Of a DNA stretch of 64,000 nucleotides, positions 52,447 to 61,334 are shown in pieces. Position 1 is the stretch's first letter. Each line of letters starts with the position of its first letter. Position numbers and translations under genes: made by a program. The stretch lies in assembly GCF_045689235.1 (NCBI RefSeq), contig NZ_CP136864.1, forward strand, positions 620,001 to 684,000, written 5' to 3'. The notes beneath the pieces were generated by a model. It was not told the DNA's origin. It saw only the letters and a list, made by a program, of their open reading frames with translations, and made no database searches. The DNA comes from Congregibacter variabilis (GTDB lineage: Bacteria; Pseudomonadota; Gammaproteobacteria; Pseudomonadales; Halieaceae).

Positions 52447-54315
52447 CTAGTAGACAACGATCTCAGCGCGCTCGCGGAGACTGTTTTCAAACTGCTGCTG
52501 CACAGTGCCACCGGCTTCACCAGCGATGCGCTGACGCAGACTGTCGCGCTCCTGAGCCGCAAGGCCGTCGGGATTGCCACTGCTAACGCGGGCCAACTCG
52601 ACAAGGTACGTTGCGTCGGGATCAGCATCCACTATTTCTCGTGTGGCGCTTCCCTCTGCGGGCGCGGGCATCGCGAACAACCTCTCACGCACGACCGCCG
52701 GCAGGCTTCTGCTGTCCCGGCGTGCGCCCAGCTCGACTTGCCACTGTAAGCCCGCTGCATTCGCAGCTTCCTCGACCGTACTGCCTTCATTCAAGGCAGC
52801 CAAGAGCTCCATAGCTTGCGCCGCGGCAGCCTCTTTTGCGAGACGCTCGCGTAACTCCACCTCTATCGCTGAGCGAACCTCAGCCAATGGCCTGAGAGCT
52901 GAAGGGCGTCGTTCGGCCACGCGTAACAAGACAAACTGCTCCGGGCTTAACTCAATAACCTCGCTATTGTGACCCGCCTCCAGCACATCGTCTGAAAATG
53001 CCGCCTGCAAGACTGAGGGACGGCTAAAAAGCCCCTCTTGCTGTGTGCGACTGATGGGCTCAGACGTTTGAACATCCAGCCCTAACGCTTCAGCGGGGTC
53101 GTCCAGATCCGCCGCGTTAAATGCGATATCGCGCAGCCGCTCTACGTCGGCCAGCAGATCCGCCGCTGCGTCCCTGGTCTGAATACGATCTTCGAGCTCT
53201 GCCGCGACATCTTCAAAACTGACGCTACTCCCCTCGCGTCGATCAGTAAGCAAAATGATATGCGTCCCTGCTTCGGTTTCCACGGCATCGGATTGCTCAC
53301 CCACAGCCAGAGCGGCAATAGCGTCCTCCATGGCCTCAGGGAAGGTGTCGCCTGCGGTGTAACCCAAGTCTCCACCGTCCTGCGCAGATCCAATATCGTC
53401 TGAGAACTCAGCAGCCACATCGGCGAAGGACATACCCTCTTTGAGTGCCGCCTGAGCCTGCGCAATACGGTCTGCGCGATCCTCGTCGGAGCCCTCAATG
53501 AGAATGTGTGACACGCGCGCTTCGGTTGCGAGCTCAAACTCATCTCTGACTAACTCGAACTCTTCGCGCAAACGCGCTTCATCAACCTCTTTGCGGTAGG
53601 CATCAAGTCCCAGCTCCAGATATTCGAGAATCACGCTTTCTTCACTTTGAAAACGGTCTGGGTTTTCGTCGTAAAATGCCTCCACAGCGGCATCGCTGAG
53701 CTCTACGGAGGCGATAAAATCAAACAAGGGTAGACTGATATAGCGAACGTCACGGCCCTCAAGGGCGATAGATGAGGCCAACTGGAGCTCCGCATCGGTC
53801 CCGAAATCACTGCCCGCGATTCCTGCACGTAGTTGGCCAATCTCGATATCCTCAGCCAGACGCTCGCGAAACAGTGCGGGAGTGAATCCGGCACTTGCCA
53901 GCGCGCCCTGAAAGAGATCAGGCGAAAATTGACCATCGATCTGAAACTGTTGCATAGACGCAACGATGTCACCAATCGCTTGATCGGATGTATTGAGACC
54001 CATATCTTTTGCGGCTTGCTTGATGATTTCTCGTTGGATAAGCGTTTCGAGCGCTTGCTGAGTCAGCTGCGCCTGGTCAAGTAAAGCTGGATCGGCATCG
54101 TCACCCAAAATAGACAGCAAGCGCCGCTGCTGGACGGACAGCTCCTGTTGTAACGCAAAGGGCGAAATCTCCTCTCCATTCACCTCTGCAACGCCGTTAG
54201 AGCCACCGCTAAACAGCAGTGACTCTATACCAAAGATGGAAAATGAAATTACGATCAGCCCAATGATAACTTTGGCGACCGTTCCCTGAGCATTGGCCCG
54301 GATATCCTGCAGCAT
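52447..54315 (-). CDS. ppiD: PpiD/SurA-type periplasmic peptidyl-prolyl isomerase chaperone
   Basis: A 622-residue PpiD. An N-terminal membrane helix (VIIGLIVISFSIFGIESLLF, about 16-35) anchors a periplasmic SurA-like chaperone part (VNGEEISPFALQQELSVQQ). One parvulin domain follows (RVSHILIEGSDEDRADRIAQAQAALKEGMSFADVAAEFSDD, about 265-360), then a helical C-terminus. It helps newly exported proteins fold at the Sec exit. It follows hupB downstream of lon, the usual gammaproteobacterial order. Confidence 0.94.
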   Translation of the reverse strand: MLQDIRANAQGTVAKVIIGLIVISFSIFGIESLLFSGGSNGVAEVNGEEISPFALQQELSVQQRRLLSILGDDADPALLDQAQLTQQALETLIQREIIKQAAKDMGLNTSDQAIGDIVASMQQFQIDGQFSPDLFQGALASAGFTPALFRERLAEDIEIGQLRAGIAGSDFGTDAELQLASSIALEGRDVRYISLPLFDFIASVELSDAAVEAFYDENPDRFQSEESVILEYLELGLDAYRKEVDEARLREEFELVRDEFELATEARVSHILIEGSDEDRADRIAQAQAALKEGMSFADVAAEFSDDIGSAQDGGDLGYTAGDTFPEAMEDAIAALAVGEQSDAVETEAGTHIILLTDRREGSSVSFEDVAAELEDRIQTRDAAADLLADVERLRDIAFNAADLDDPAEALGLDVQTSEPISRTQQEGLFSRPSVLQAAFSDDVLEAGHNSEVIELSPEQFVLLRVAERRPSALRPLAEVRSAIEVELRERLAKEAAAAQAMELLAALNEGSTVEEAANAAGLQWQVELGARRDSRSLPAVVRERLFAMPAPAEGSATREIVDADPDATYLVELARVSSGNPDGLAAQERDSLRQRIAGEAGGTVQQQFENSLRERAEIVVY

Positions 54316-54389
54316 TGCAATTCGACCCTGAGGTGATGATGTGAAAACTGAAACTACTAATTTATCGCGCGAAGTCTAAGCCTCTACGC

Positions 54390-54415
54390 ACAAGGCGCAC
54401 CGAGGTGCGCCTTGT
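54390..54415. other. Perfect 12-bp inverted repeat between hupB and ppiD
   Basis: ACAAGGCGCACC (54390-54401) and GGTGCGCCTTGT (54404-54415) form a nearly loopless perfect inverted repeat. Neither side is followed by a T-run. It may act as a weak terminator or RNA-processing hairpin that lowers ppiD expression relative to abundant HU. Confidence 0.6.
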
Positions 54416-54492
54416 ATGAGTTTCGCTATTTGAACGCCTGCCTTTCTGTGCACGATCAGTTAACGTGCTTCGGACACTCGCTACGCGACACC

Positions 54493-54768
54493 TTACTGGT
54501 TTACGGCATCCTTCAGGGCTTTGCCAGCCTTGAAACCAGGCACGTTAGACGCTTTGATCTTGATCGTCTCGCCGGTCTGAGGGTTACGTCCGTCGCGCGC
54601 GGCACGGTGTTTCACTGAAAACGTACCGAAGCCAACGAGAGACACTTGGTCACCGCGCTTCAAGGTATCTGTAATGCTGTCTACTACTGCGTCCAGTGCA
54701 CGCCCGGCATCGGACTTGTTGATGTCTGCAGCTGACGCGATCGCATCGATAAGGTCTGATTTGTTCAC
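54493..54768 (-). CDS. hupB: DNA-binding protein HU-beta
   Basis: A 91-residue HU. MNKSDLIDAIASAADINKSDAGRALDAVV is the dimer helix pair, VSLVGFGTFSVKHRAARDGRNPQTGETIKIKA the DNA-clamping beta arm, and FKAGKALKDAVN the end. It bends and compacts DNA. The start is GTG at 54768 behind AAGGGGA. Downstream of lon, as in most gammaproteobacteria. Confidence 0.97.
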   Translation of the reverse strand: MNKSDLIDAIASAADINKSDAGRALDAVVDSITDTLKRGDQVSLVGFGTFSVKHRAARDGRNPQTGETIKIKASNVPGFKAGKALKDAVNQ

Positions 54769-55096
54769 TAAGGTCCCCTTTTGAATTTTTCATCGCCAAT
54801 AAAAGACGAATCGTAAAATCGTACTGTTTAGTTATTAAATCGCGCGTGGGCGCAAATCTTGTATCAAGTCTGTTACGGCCAAGTGAACCGGATAACACGG
54901 CCTTATGGAGACGTGGTTTACCGTTCCCTGATGGGTCAATCAGACCTAATTCCCCGCAATTCAGCGGCTGCCACTATCAGCCATCCAAGAGACTAAAAGG
55001 CGGCGCAGGTAAGTCTGTAATGAAGCACCTCACAGCTGCGAGACTCTATACCAGCGCACTCTAACGGGTCAACTGCAGGCTTGATAAATCACCGTT
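54769..55096. other. 328-bp lon-hupB spacer with hupB promoters
   Basis: No credible gene. The 60 bp next to hupB is AT-rich on an otherwise GC-rich background and should hold the hupB promoter or promoters, as in E. coli where several lie in this spacer. No T-run hairpin follows lon; only a weak CACC/GGTG pairing spans the lon stop. Confidence 0.5.
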
Positions 55097-57511
55097 TTAA
55101 TGGGTGTTTATGCGATTTTTATCGCCATCACGGCCCTGTTCCGCCTGTGACTGCTCGGTTCCGGCCAGATACTCCTCGTCGCTTAAGGGCACCGGTGGGG
55201 TTTCCAAAGCAATTGCCAGCACCTCATCGATCCACTTCACGGCCACAATATCCAGATCCTCCTTAATATTGTCAGGGACCTCCTGAAGATCGCGCTCGTT
55301 CTCCTTGGGGATAATGACCGTCTTGATGCCGCCCCGACGGGCGGCAAGGAGCTTCTCTTTTAAACCCCCGATGGGCAGCACTTCACCTCGGAGCGTGATT
55401 TCACCGGTCATGGCCACATCTGCACGGACAGGAATCTCCGTCGATACCGACACCAGGGCAGTACACATAGCGACACCGGCGCTAGGACCGTCCTTGGGGG
55501 TCGCCCCCTCGGGAACGTGGATGTGCATGTCGTGGCTGTCATGGTAACTCGCCGGTATACCCAGCATCTGGGAACGGCTACGAACCACCGTGCTTGCAGC
55601 CTGAATAGACTCCTGCATGACATCACCAAGGGACCCGGTCTTAACGTAACGACCCTTACCGGCCACCGCCGCAGTCTCAATCGTCAGTAGCTCTCCGCCA
55701 ACCGATGTCCATGCCAGACCCGTGACTTGCCCGATCTTGTTCTCTTCTTCGGCAACACCGTAATTAAACTTCCTCACTCCCAACAGAGTTGAGAGCATCT
55801 CAGGCGTCACGGTGGAACCGTATTCGCTTTCTTTGAGCGTGATGGCCTTAACCATCTTGCGACAGATTTTGGCGATTTCTCGCTCCAGTGCGCGCACACC
55901 GGCCTCGCGTGAGTAATAACGAATTACGTCAATGAGGGCAGCTTCAGAAATAGTCAGTTCGTCTTCCTTCAGGCCATTGCGCTTCACCTGCTTGGGGATC
56001 AGATAACGCTGGGCAATGTTCAGCTTTTCATCTTCGGTGTACCCGGGAAGACGTATTACCTCCATGCGATCGAGCAAGGGCCCGGGAATGTTCATGGTGT
56101 TAGATGTGCAGACAAACATAACGTCCGAAAGATCGTAGTCCACTTCCAGATAATGGTCGTTGAACTGGTGGTTTTGCTCAGGATCCAAAACCTCTAACAG
56201 CGCTGATGCCGGATCGCCGCGGTGATCCATGCCCATTTTGTCAATTTCGTCTAGCAGAAATAGAGGGTTGCGAACGCCCGCTTTGGACATTTTCTGAAGC
56301 AACTTACCCGGCATGGAACCAATATAGGTCCTGCGATGACCGCGTATTTCGGCTTCGTCTCGCACGCCACCGAGGGCCATGCGCACAAACTTGCGATTGG
56401 TTGCTCGCGCAATAGACTCGCCCAGAGACGTTTTACCAACGCCTGGAGGGCCTACCAGGCACAATACGGGGCCTTTGACCTTGCGCACGCGTTTTTGCAC
56501 CGCGAGATACTCGAGGATCCGTTCTTTGACCTCCTCAAGACCATAGTGGTCTGCATCGAGAATATCGGTGGCCCGCTTAAGATCATGCTTGACCTTACTG
56601 CGCTTGGACCAGGGAACACTTACCATCCAGTCAATATAGCTACGAAGCACCGATGCCTCGGCGGACATAGGCGACATCATCTTCAGCTTGCCAAGCTCCG
56701 CCAACGTCTTGTCCCGGGCTTCCTCGGGCATCTTGGCGTCGGCAATGCGCTGCTCCAGTTCATCAGCTTCGTTGGGCGCTTCGTCCATTTCACCCAGCTC
56801 TTTCTGAATAGCCTTCATCTGCTCATTCAGGTAGTACTCACGCTGGCTTTTTTCCATCTGCTTTTTGACGCGACCACGGATGCGCTTTTCCACTTGAAAG
56901 ACGTCGATTTCCGCTTCCATAAGACCCATGAGGTATTCCAGGCGGGCTTTCACCGACGAGATTTCAAGGATCTTCTGCTTCTGGTCAAGCTCCACGCCCA
57001 TGTGCGCGGCGATAGTATCGGCAAGCCTTCCCGGCTCATCAATACCCGTAAGCGAGGTCAGTACCTCCGCAGGCACCTTTTTGCTCAGCGTCACGTACTT
57101 TTCAAAATTGCTCGACGTCGTGCGCAACAAACCTTCTGCTTCGTCCTCGTCGGGTTCGTCGGCCTCAATTTCGCGCACCCCGGCAACGGTAAATTCGCCA
57201 TCGTCGTTCACGAAATCAACAGCCGCTCTGAAGCCACCCTCTACCAACACTTTGATGGTGCCATCGGGAAGCTTCAGTAATTGCAGGATATTTGACACGG
57301 TGCCAACCTGATAGATGTCGTCGGCGCGTGGATCATCGTCAGAGGCATTTCGTTGTGCGACTAACAGTACTTGTTTGTCATTCGCCATGGCATGCTCGAG
57401 GGCTTCAATGGAGCGCTCTCGACCCACAAACAAGGGTAAGACCATATGCGGGTACACCACTACGTCGCGCAGCGGCAGGAGGGGAAGTTCTAGTACGGGG
57501 TGCTCGCCCAT
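55097..57511 (-). CDS. lon: ATP-dependent protease Lon
   Basis: An 804-residue LonA. The N-terminal substrate domain begins LPLLPLRDVVVYPHMVLPLFVGR. The coiled-coil region has KQMEKSQREYYLNEQMKAIQKELGE. The AAA+ module has Walker A GPPGVGKTSLGE and FLLDEIDKMG. The protease domain keeps the catalytic serine in PKDGPSAGVAMCT and the lysine in GGLKEKLLAARRGG. It degrades misfolded and regulatory proteins. A sigma-32-like promoter lies about 60 bp upstream. ATG 57511 with GGAG before it. Confidence 0.98.
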   Translation of the reverse strand: MGEHPVLELPLLPLRDVVVYPHMVLPLFVGRERSIEALEHAMANDKQVLLVAQRNASDDDPRADDIYQVGTVSNILQLLKLPDGTIKVLVEGGFRAAVDFVNDDGEFTVAGVREIEADEPDEDEAEGLLRTTSSNFEKYVTLSKKVPAEVLTSLTGIDEPGRLADTIAAHMGVELDQKQKILEISSVKARLEYLMGLMEAEIDVFQVEKRIRGRVKKQMEKSQREYYLNEQMKAIQKELGEMDEAPNEADELEQRIADAKMPEEARDKTLAELGKLKMMSPMSAEASVLRSYIDWMVSVPWSKRSKVKHDLKRATDILDADHYGLEEVKERILEYLAVQKRVRKVKGPVLCLVGPPGVGKTSLGESIARATNRKFVRMALGGVRDEAEIRGHRRTYIGSMPGKLLQKMSKAGVRNPLFLLDEIDKMGMDHRGDPASALLEVLDPEQNHQFNDHYLEVDYDLSDVMFVCTSNTMNIPGPLLDRMEVIRLPGYTEDEKLNIAQRYLIPKQVKRNGLKEDELTISEAALIDVIRYYSREAGVRALEREIAKICRKMVKAITLKESEYGSTVTPEMLSTLLGVRKFNYGVAEEENKIGQVTGLAWTSVGGELLTIETAAVAGKGRYVKTGSLGDVMQESIQAASTVVRSRSQMLGIPASYHDSHDMHIHVPEGATPKDGPSAGVAMCTALVSVSTEIPVRADVAMTGEITLRGEVLPIGGLKEKLLAARRGGIKTVIIPKENERDLQEVPDNIKEDLDIVAVKWIDEVLAIALETPPVPLSDEEYLAGTEQSQAEQGRDGDKNRINTH

Positions 57512-57563
57512 CGTGTTCTCCAGGTCTAACCAGAAGTCAGGTATGGTATTTCAGACCCATGAA

Positions 57564-57591
57564 TAATGGGGCCGAACGCGAAAATTACAAG
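57564..57591 (-). promoter_or_regulatory. Heat-shock (sigma-32) promoter of lon
   Basis: On the - strand, CTTGTAA (57591-57585), a 13-nt spacer and CCCCATTA (57571-57564) closely match the RpoH consensus CTTGAAA-N13-CCCCATnT. It lies about 53 nt before the lon start in the clpX-lon spacer, exactly where E. coli lon has its heat-shock promoter. Confidence 0.8.
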
Positions 57592-57648
57592 GCACGTGCA
57601 GGTCGAATGCAGGTCGTCGTTCGACGGACACAAGGCCCGTCACCGAGT

Positions 57649-58935
57649 TTACTCTTCTGGAGCGGCGGCGCGAACGGGCTCTTTGTTCTGGTAAACCAGC
57701 AGCGGCTCGGAATCTCCGCGAATCACGGACTCGTCCACTACCACTTTAGCCACATCGTCTCTGGAGGGGATGCTGTACATAGTGTCCAGCAATACGCCTT
57801 CAAGGATCGATCGTAGACCGCGAGCACCTGTCTTACGCTCCATTGCCTTCTCTGCCACTGCACGCAAACCGTCTTCTCGGAAGTCTATTTCAACACCTTC
57901 CATATCGAAGAGCTTGCTGTATTGCTTGGTCAGAGAATTGCGTGGTTCGGTGAGTATTTGCACCAGTGCCGGAACGTCAAGTTCTTCCAATGTTGCTATC
58001 ACCGGCAGGCGGCCGACGAACTCGGGAATCAGTCCGTACTGCACCAGATCTTCGGGCTCCAGATCGAACAGGACCTCGCCCACATTACGCTTCGCGTCCT
58101 TACTGTGGACTTCAGCGCCAAAGCCGATACCGCCTTTTTCAGAGCGATCGCGAATCACCTTATCGAGCCCGGCAAACGCGCCGCCACAGATAAACAGAAT
58201 GCTTGAGGTATCTACCTGAAGAAACTCCTGCTGCGGATGCTTGCGGCCGCCCTGAGGTGGTACCGACGCCACGGTGCCTTCGATAAGCTTCAGGAGCGCC
58301 TGCTGAACTCCCTCTCCGGACACGTCCCGGGTGATCGAGGGGTTGTCTGACTTGCGAGAGATTTTGTCGATCTCATCGATGTAGACGATGCCCACCTGGG
58401 CCTTCTCTACGTCGTAATCGCATTTTTGCAGAAGCTTCTGGATGATGTTCTCGACATCTTCCCCTACATACCCCGCCTCAGTCAGCGTCGTCGCGTCGGC
58501 AATGGTAAACGGGACGTCAAGGAGCCTCGCCAGAGTCTCTGCAAGCAGAGTCTTACCTGAACCTGTTGGGCCCACGAGAAGAATATTGCTCTTTCCAAGC
58601 TCTACGTCATCACTTTTTGAACTACCGTGACGCAGACGCTTGTAATGGTTGTACACGGCGACGGACAGCACCTTCTTGGCACGCTGTTGACCAATCACAT
58701 ACTCGTCGAGAATGCCGTTGATTTCCTCGGGGACGGGAAGCTTCTCTTCGCCCTCCTCTGCCGCGCTCTCCTGCACCTCTTCACGAATAATGTCATTGCA
58801 AAGATCGACGCATTCGTCGCAAATAAAGACCGAGGGGCCGGCAATCAGCTTTCGAACTTCGTGCTGGCTCTTGCCGCAGAAAGAACAATATAAAAGCTTG
58901 CCGCCGTCATCTGATCCGGATGAATCCTTATTCAT
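57649..58935 (-). CDS. clpX: ClpXP unfoldase subunit ClpX
   Basis: A 428-residue ClpX. The N-terminal Cys4 zinc-binding domain (CSFCGKSQHEV and CDECVDLC) precedes the AAA+ core with Walker A GPTGSGKTLLAET, VYIDEIDKISRKSDN, the pore loop GYVGEDVENI and the arginine-finger region. The IGFGAEV tripeptide-type loop that docks on ClpP is present. Located downstream of clpP, as expected. Confidence 0.98.
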   Translation of the reverse strand: MNKDSSGSDDGGKLLYCSFCGKSQHEVRKLIAGPSVFICDECVDLCNDIIREEVQESAAEEGEEKLPVPEEINGILDEYVIGQQRAKKVLSVAVYNHYKRLRHGSSKSDDVELGKSNILLVGPTGSGKTLLAETLARLLDVPFTIADATTLTEAGYVGEDVENIIQKLLQKCDYDVEKAQVGIVYIDEIDKISRKSDNPSITRDVSGEGVQQALLKLIEGTVASVPPQGGRKHPQQEFLQVDTSSILFICGGAFAGLDKVIRDRSEKGGIGFGAEVHSKDAKRNVGEVLFDLEPEDLVQYGLIPEFVGRLPVIATLEELDVPALVQILTEPRNSLTKQYSKLFDMEGVEIDFREDGLRAVAEKAMERKTGARGLRSILEGVLLDTMYSIPSRDDVAKVVVDESVIRGDSEPLLVYQNKEPVRAAAPEE

Positions 58936-59041
58936 TGGCTCACTTCGCCTCCCACGATACTGCCAGCGGTTTTAGGTTGATGTTTTTCGTCTCCTAATGC
59001 AAGTCGAAGGGCAATATCAGCATGACAAAAGCAGTACTGGA

Positions 59042-59683
59042 TCACTCGCTGCTACCGGTGCTCCGGGCAGTAACGACCTCATCAATCAGGCCATACTCTT
59101 TGCTTTGCTCTGCATCCATGAAGCGATCCCGCTCGGTATCACGCTCGATCACCTCCAGTGGCTGACCAGTATGCTCCGCCATCAGGCGATTCAAGCGCTC
59201 CCGAATGATGAGAATCTCTTTAGCCTGGATATCGATATCCGTAGCCTGGCCCTGAGCACCGCCGCTGGGCTGGTGAATCATGGTGCGGGCATTGGGAAGG
59301 CAGTATCGCTTACCCTTTGCACCACCAGAGAGCAAGAAGGCGCCCATAGACGCGGCCTGCCCAATGCACATGGTGCTGACATCGGGCTTAATGAACTCCA
59401 TGGTGTCGTAAATCGATAAACCCGCGGTGACGGACCCGCCCGGTGAGTTGATGTACAGATGTATATCTTTGTCGGGGTTCTCGGACTCTAAAAACAGCAA
59501 CTGCGCCACGATAAGGTTTGCCATGTGGTCTTCAACCTGCCCCACCACGAACACTACGCGCTCTTTTAACAGCCGCGAATAGATGTCGTAGGAACGCTCG
59601 CCCCGCGAGGTCTGTTCAACCACCATGGGCACGAGGCCCAGTGATTGCACTGAGGGGGCCATTCCTTCGATGTGTCTCGACAT
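59042..59683 (-). CDS. clpP: ATP-dependent Clp protease proteolytic subunit ClpP
   Basis: A 213-residue ClpP. The catalytic Ser112 is in QAASMGAFLL and His137 in RTMIHQPSGG; the third residue, Asp, is in the ERDRFMDAEQ region. A short leader before LGLVPMVVEQTSRGERSYDIYSRLLKER is removed in the family. ATG 59683 with CAGGAG before it. Lies between tig and clpX; 31 bp after tig. Confidence 0.98.
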   Translation of the reverse strand: MSRHIEGMAPSVQSLGLVPMVVEQTSRGERSYDIYSRLLKERVVFVVGQVEDHMANLIVAQLLFLESENPDKDIHLYINSPGGSVTAGLSIYDTMEFIKPDVSTMCIGQAASMGAFLLSGGAKGKRYCLPNARTMIHQPSGGAQGQATDIDIQAKEILIIRERLNRLMAEHTGQPLEVIERDTERDRFMDAEQSKEYGLIDEVVTARSTGSSE

Positions 59684-59714
59684 ACCTTGTTAGCTCCTGA
59701 CGTTCTTGCTGTGA

Positions 59715-61040
59715 CTATTGATTAGCCTGTTGACCCAGAGCAATAGCTTCTTGATAACTACACTGGGAATCACTGACGGCAGCAGATTCAAGCAGACGCT
59801 CGACTACTTTGTCTTCCAGGACCTTAGACTGTACGGCAGCGAGCTGCTCCTGGTTTGAAAAATACCAGTTAACGACTTCTTCCGGATCCTGATAAGTCGA
59901 AGCAATCTCTTCCACTGCGCTGCGCAGCGCTTCTTCGTCGGCTTTCAGTTCGTAATGCGCAATGAGTTCCGCAAGTACCAGACCCAACTTCACGCGCCGG
60001 GCGGCATTTTCGGCAAACATATCGTCCGGCAGAATCGACTTAAGGTCCATGCCCTCGGGCGCGGAACCACCGAACTGCTGGAACATCTGATTGCGTAAGG
60101 CATCGGACTCTTGAGCAATCAACGCTGAGGGCACTTCCAGGTCGGCGTAGGCTTCTACTACCGCGTCCATAACCTGCTTCTTCACTCGAGCGTCTACTGC
60201 ATTACGCAGTTCCCGAGCCATATTTTGCTTAACTTCCGCGCGAAACTCCGCCTCATCGTCACCTTCAAGGCCGTAGGCGGCATAAAGCTCTGCATCCAGA
60301 GGTGCTAACTGCATCTCCTCAACTTTGTTTAAGGTGACCTTGAACTCCACCGCAGCACCTTTGAGTTCCTCTGCGTGGTAATCCTCTGGAAAACTAAGTG
60401 ACAGGACCTTCACGTCCCCCGCGCTCATGCCTACAACGCCGTCTTCGAAACCAGGAATCATCTGTCCTGAGCCAAGCTCGAGATCGCTGCCTTCGGCGCT
60501 GCCGCCTTCGAATGCCTCGCCATCACGAGTACCCTCAAAGTCGATATTCACGCGATCGCCATCCGCTGCGGGACGCTCGGCTTCTACCCAGCTTCCGCGC
60601 TGCTTTCGGAATACTTCGATGATGTTGTCCACATCCTCGTCGGAAACTTCGGCGACCGGCTTTTCTACCGGGTAATCCTTGAGCTCGACAACCTCAACAT
60701 CGGGAAACACCTCAAAGGTGGCGATGTACTCAAGGTCCTTACCGGCGTCCATACTGCGAGGCTCGATGGTCGGCTGACCCGCTGGCTTTAATTTTTCTTG
60801 AGTCACAGCTTCCTGGAAGCTGCGGCTCATTACTTCACCCAGTACTTCCTGCCGAACGCCGGGCCCAAAGCGCTGACGCATCACCTTCAAGGGTACTTTC
60901 CCGGGTCTAAAGCCTGGCAAACGCACGTTCTTGACGGCCTGACGGAGGCGCTCATCGACTTGTGTGTCGACGGTTTCGGCCGGTACTCCAACGGTCAGCC
61001 GGCGCTCCAGCTTTGACGTTGTTTCTATAGAAACCTGCAT
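59715..61040 (-). CDS. tig: Trigger factor
   Basis: A 441-residue ribosome-bound chaperone and prolyl isomerase. The ribosome-docking motif GFRPGKVPLKVM is near residue 43; the FKBP-type domain starts near residue 155 (DGDRVNIDFEGTRDGEAFEGG). A helical C-terminal chaperone domain covers the rest. It binds nascent chains at the ribosome exit. First protein gene of the tig-clpP-clpX-lon cluster; the tRNA-Leu gene lies 55 bp upstream in the same direction. Confidence 0.97.
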   Translation of the reverse strand: MQVSIETTSKLERRLTVGVPAETVDTQVDERLRQAVKNVRLPGFRPGKVPLKVMRQRFGPGVRQEVLGEVMSRSFQEAVTQEKLKPAGQPTIEPRSMDAGKDLEYIATFEVFPDVEVVELKDYPVEKPVAEVSDEDVDNIIEVFRKQRGSWVEAERPAADGDRVNIDFEGTRDGEAFEGGSAEGSDLELGSGQMIPGFEDGVVGMSAGDVKVLSLSFPEDYHAEELKGAAVEFKVTLNKVEEMQLAPLDAELYAAYGLEGDDEAEFRAEVKQNMARELRNAVDARVKKQVMDAVVEAYADLEVPSALIAQESDALRNQMFQQFGGSAPEGMDLKSILPDDMFAENAARRVKLGLVLAELIAHYELKADEEALRSAVEEIASTYQDPEEVVNWYFSNQEQLAAVQSKVLEDKVVERLLESAAVSDSQCSYQEAIALGQQANQ

Positions 61041-61073
61041 AATCTGGTGATCCCTAGTAACTCATTCTTTGGC

Positions 61074-61091
61074 GGGGCCTTGCATAGCCCC
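61074..61091 (-). other. Hairpin between tRNA-Leu and tig
   Basis: On the - strand GGGGC and GCCCC pair around an 8-nt loop just after the tRNA 3' end. There is no T-run, so it looks more like a processing or attenuating hairpin than a full terminator. This suggests that tRNA-Leu and tig can share a transcript. Confidence 0.45.
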
Positions 61092-61095
61092 TGAT

Positions 61096-61180
<85 letters not shown>

Positions 61181-61334
61181 ATAACTGACCAGGCGACTCA
61201 AAGGACCTTCGGGAACCCTTAAATACACCCGCAAAACATTGATATTTCTGGAAATTTATCGAAAGCAGGGCCGCAGCCGGGTACCTCCGAGGGGCGCGAT
61301 TTTGCCACAGGCGTCCGTTGGCGGCAACATGCTT

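Noticed and set aside
56336..57280. Long (314-residue) frame antisense to lon
   Set aside because: It is the reverse shadow of a certain lon gene; composition is Arg/His/Leu-rich without domains.
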